From NCBI RefSeq assembly GCF_003597395.2, contig NC_133770.1, positions 16,758,489 to 16,822,488 of the forward strand: a stretch of DNA of 64,000 nucleotides, in the 5' to 3' direction. The notes under the pieces were generated by a model that was not told the DNA's origin, did not search any database, and saw nothing but the letters and a program-made list of their open reading frames with translations. The stretch is from Chelonoidis abingdonii (taxonomy: Eukaryota > Chordata > Testudines > Testudinidae). This document shows positions 60,912 through 64,000 of the stretch, piece after piece (the first letter of the stretch is position 1; each line of letters opens with the position of its first letter). Made by a program: the position numbers and the translations under genes.

Positions 60912-63436
60912 TTTCCTTACACAACCCAAGGAGCAAGCCAGGGACGCTGACAGTAAGACTAATTAGATATAAGTACAAACTGGACAAACTGTTAAACAGA
61001 AAGAACTAGCATCTTTGGTTTTATAATTTAATGGTGCAGATTAAGGCTTGGGATTCACCTCCCTCCCTTACTTCATGTACTTAACAGAAAGCCAGCTAAT
61101 CAGGCGAGCAGGGTCTGAGGATGCAACCTTATTGGATAGGCATTAACCAAATATCTGGACCTATAAAAGTGGGGATATGAGTTAGGCCTATCTGAAAAAG
61201 ATACTGAGTTTCATAACAGTTTTGGCAATCTGTAAAAAAAATAATAATAATAATAAATCTTTAACTGAGGGCTCTGCGCAGTGCACTGGAGTCACTCCAG
61301 AAGGCTGTGCTGAGGAAATAGTGTCCAGAAAATAAGTCTTGGTGGTGCTATAGCTGGAATAGTGACAACGAAACAGGGAAGAAGGGCAGAAACTAGAGAT
61401 GAGGGCTGCCCCGAAAATGCTGCCTGTAGAAGTAAAGCCTCCATCCTGGTGGCCCTGAAGAGGAAGAACAGAACAGGTGAAGGAGGATCACCTGGATCTC
61501 TCTTGCTCCTCCAGAGTGGGCAAAGCATAGGAGATAAAAGTACATACTAATAGCTTATGCCCTGAGCTTCATCAAGATAGCCTTGGATGGCTATAATGAA
61601 GTGGGACTTCCACACTGCTCCCTGGTCAGGTCTTCACCAGTGGCAACCTGGTTTCCTTGAAATCCATGCTTCCATGGTCTCCCTGCTGGCAGCTCTACAA
61701 ACCCATCTGGGAATGGTTGAATACACATCGAGGAAGCAATTTAAATAAAGCTGAGGTCAGCACGATCATACTCTTGAGTATCCCAATGGACTTGAAGGGG
61801 GAGAAATGATGCCACCCCCGACACTTCCCCTTCCCAGCCCATGGAGCTCTAACCCCAACTGCAGAAAGGGTTTTGTAAGAGAGATGGTTGCACGTCTTTC
61901 CACTGACTTCAATGGGTTTGGTCACGCCCCTGTGGAAGAGGGATATAGGGTCCTCAGCTAGGAGACCCCTCATCAGAATATTAACCACATGATAAATTGA
62001 GTTATTTGTTCAGCCATTTTGAGTACTGGTGTGTGTGTGGTGGGGGGAACCCCCAAACAGATCTGAATCTGATCTCTCTCACATTGGTGGTGTGCGTTAT
62101 AGGTCTCTTTATGGCCCCAAACAATGAATTTATTCTGAACACTCTTATGAGATACAGAACTATTATTGTCCCTATTTCACAGATGAGGAATTGAGGCACA
62201 ATAGAGACAAATGTTCATCCAGGAAGCCTGTATTAGAATCAGGAACAAAAACCAAACCTCCAGAGTCCCAGGGCAATGTATTATCATAAGACCATCCTAC
62301 CTCACTGATGTTATTCAGAAATTGGTGCATTAACACTGGAATAAAACCATTGTGAAATCAAAATGAAGCCTATGCATTTCTTTTCATCTAAAAAAATGAC
62401 TTTTTTCCCCCAATCTCCCCATAACACAGAAGTAGCTAATGGGATTTTCCTCCCACTATAAAGAAAACAATATCACCTCTGGGTTGAAAGTGTCAGCCTC
62501 ACAAGTGATTTTTTTAAGTTGTGGGCATGTGAAGGCAAAAGATTATAACAGAAGTTTGAAAGTGAAATCAGTCTCCTCTGGCATGCAATACAACAGAGCC
62601 ACACACATTAGGACACGATATGAAGATTAAGACTATATCCAATTGAAAGTATTGGGGGATTTTAGGTAGAGAAAGTAATTACCCCAACTAGAGTTGCTCC
62701 AGGTCACCAGTGTTAACTCCCTGACTCTTGCCAAAAGTGCTGTGAGCTCTTTAAAAGCTACAAGTAGTCAGGTCAACAGGCTAAAATCTGCAAAGTAAAG
62801 TGCTCTTCCAGAAAGCGTTTAGGGTGTAAGATAAGGAGATACACAAGAACAATTAACAACTGAAGAAAAATGTGTACTACAATCTTTGTTTTCATCCAGG
62901 CCGAATTTCCCCTGAAACTGAATCGTTGGGTGGGGAGGAGGAGTGGAGGGTAAGATTTGCTAACATCCTGAAACACAGGAAGAGTCTGCCTGGGAAAACT
63001 GAACAAAATTCACAACCATATTTTTTTCAGTGAAAAAACACACATGCACAATAAAGCTCGTTATATACCATGAAATAACATATTCCTAAAATAATTACAG
63101 TCTAACTCAGATCAGAAAGGGCAAGTGTGTTTAAACAATGACAAAAATTCTTAAAAGATCACATCCCTGTTTGCTGAACCAGTCTATACAGTATAAAGAT
63201 TTCCCTTACCCCTTTCTCCCATCTCCAGGGACCTGGGTTCTGTACAGTCACATAAATAATTGAATCAGAATACACAATATACAAAACGCCAATAAAACAT
63301 CCAAACCAAACAATTATGAAGTGGACAGTCACACACAGAGGGTCACAAAAACACTGTACTCAAGTGGCCACCATGCTAATTGTAGATATGATAGTGGAAC
63401 CCCTAACAACAAGCAGCTACCCACTGGATTAGACTC
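60912..63436. other. No identified gene; possible LTR and MIR relics
   Basis: 61160-61260 has a TATA-like ctataaaag and an aataataataataaatc run, possibly an LTR end. 62160-62235 has a MIR-like antisense motif (cctatttcacagatgagga). An ORF-bearing GC-richer patch at 61290-61550 is unidentified. Confidence 0.35.
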
Positions 63437-63645
63437 AGTACTTTGTGGAAATGCTGATCTCGTCTGACCCTGATATGACAATGAACTCTTAACCTTTGAG
63501 ATTAATCTAATCCCTGACTAGGTTCTTGGGTCAAAAAAGGAGATGAGATCATTGGGGGATACAAAGGAAAGTTTGTCTCATGCTATTTGACAAGAGGGTC
63601 ATGGGGAAAAATTGGATAACATTTTTCCTTTATTATACAAATACA
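63437..63645. repeat. Inverted repeat arm, right
   Basis: Partner of 57537-57765. Homology starts near tactttgtggaaatgctgat and ends near ttttcctttattat, just before the DNA transposon at 63659. Confidence 0.8.
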
Positions 63646-63658
63646 GCCGTTTGTTCAC

Positions 63659-64000
63659 TAAGGCCTGGTCTACACTACGCGTTTAAACCAATTTTAGCAG
63701 CATTAAACTGATTTAACGCTGTACCCATCCACACTACGAGGCCCTTTATATCAATATAAAGGGCTCTTTAAATCGGTTTCTGTACTTCTCCCCAACGAGA
63801 GGAGCAGAGCTAAAATCGGTATTACCATATCGGATTAAGGTTAGTGTGGCCGCAAATCGACGGTATTGGCCTCCGAGCGGTATCCCACAGTGTTTCACTG
63901 TGACTGTTCTGGACAGCAATCTGAACTCGGATGCACTGGCCAGGTAAACAGGAAAAGCCCCGCAAAATTTTGATTTTTATTTCCTGTTTGCCCAGCGGGG
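63659..64000 (+). mobile_element. 5' end of a DNA transposon running off the window
   Basis: Begins aaggcctggtctacactacg, sharing the aggcctggtctacact terminus with 16896-17186. It continues through tatatcaatataaagggctc and gcggtatcccacag. Sequence of this kind in turtles, as I recall, leads into a transposase-associated Myb/SANT-like reading frame about 100-200 bp further on. The window ends first, so autonomy cannot be judged. Confidence 0.65.

Overview
This is eukaryotic, non-coding-rich DNA that looks like a turtle genome (cryptodire-like). The case rests on repeats I recognise: CR1 LINEs ending in (ATTCTATG)n, a tRNA-headed SINE with a CR1 tail, DIRS tyrosine-recombinase retrotransposons, Penelope-like fragments, MIR/CORE-SINE relics and several solo LTRs. 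There are no bacterial operons, CRISPR arrays or tRNA/rRNA genes. Family names come from memory of sauropsid repeats, not from a database search.

One host gene is visible. Three consecutive coding exons of XYLB (xylulokinase homologue, FGGY kinase family) lie on the minus strand at 30073-30131, 21248-21335 and 18885-18979. All have consensus splice sites and join in frame. They encode part of the C-terminal kinase domain. I could not find the terminal exon below 18885, nor any more 5' exon between 30132 and 64000. So 30-64 kb appears to be one very long intron, or one containing exons I missed, and 1-18.9 kb is intron and/or 3' flank.

Layout. 1-7.4 kb: LTR remnants, a CR1 tail, a GATA/GACA tract, a Tigger-like MITE and a MIR. 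7.4-13.0 kb: a long minus-strand DIRS element with inverted terminal repeats, broken by a solo LTR and a DNA element, whose gag runs straight into RNase H with no reverse transcriptase. 13.7-18 kb: a Penelope-like hairpin with a 12-bp target-site duplication (TSD), a hAT element with a perfect 8-bp TSD, and an LTR with a nested DNA element. 18.9-21.3 kb: two XYLB exons. 22-28 kb: an LTR and three CR1 copies with nested insertions. 28.5-33 kb: an element with an 8-bp TSD, an XYLB exon, a DIRS remnant and a solo LTR with a perfect 5-bp TSD. 34.9-39.4 kb: a broken Ty3/Sushi-type gag, a hairpin-flanked promoter-like LTR segment, a second 12-bp-TSD Penelope fragment and a CCAAT/TATA-bearing segment. 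40.7-46.4 kb: an inverted-repeat element holding a Tigger-like insertion, then CR1s and another solo LTR. 48.6-54.6 kb: a SINE, then a second DIRS copy entangled with an exact 1054-bp duplication that stops at the window's only N, which is a likely assembly error. 57.5-64 kb: a widely separated inverted repeat pair, a solo LTR with a 4-bp TSD and the start of a DNA transposon running off the window.

The genes do not form a pathway. The interest lies in nested transposon history inside a metabolic gene, in two RT-less DIRS derivatives, and in one probable assembly artefact.
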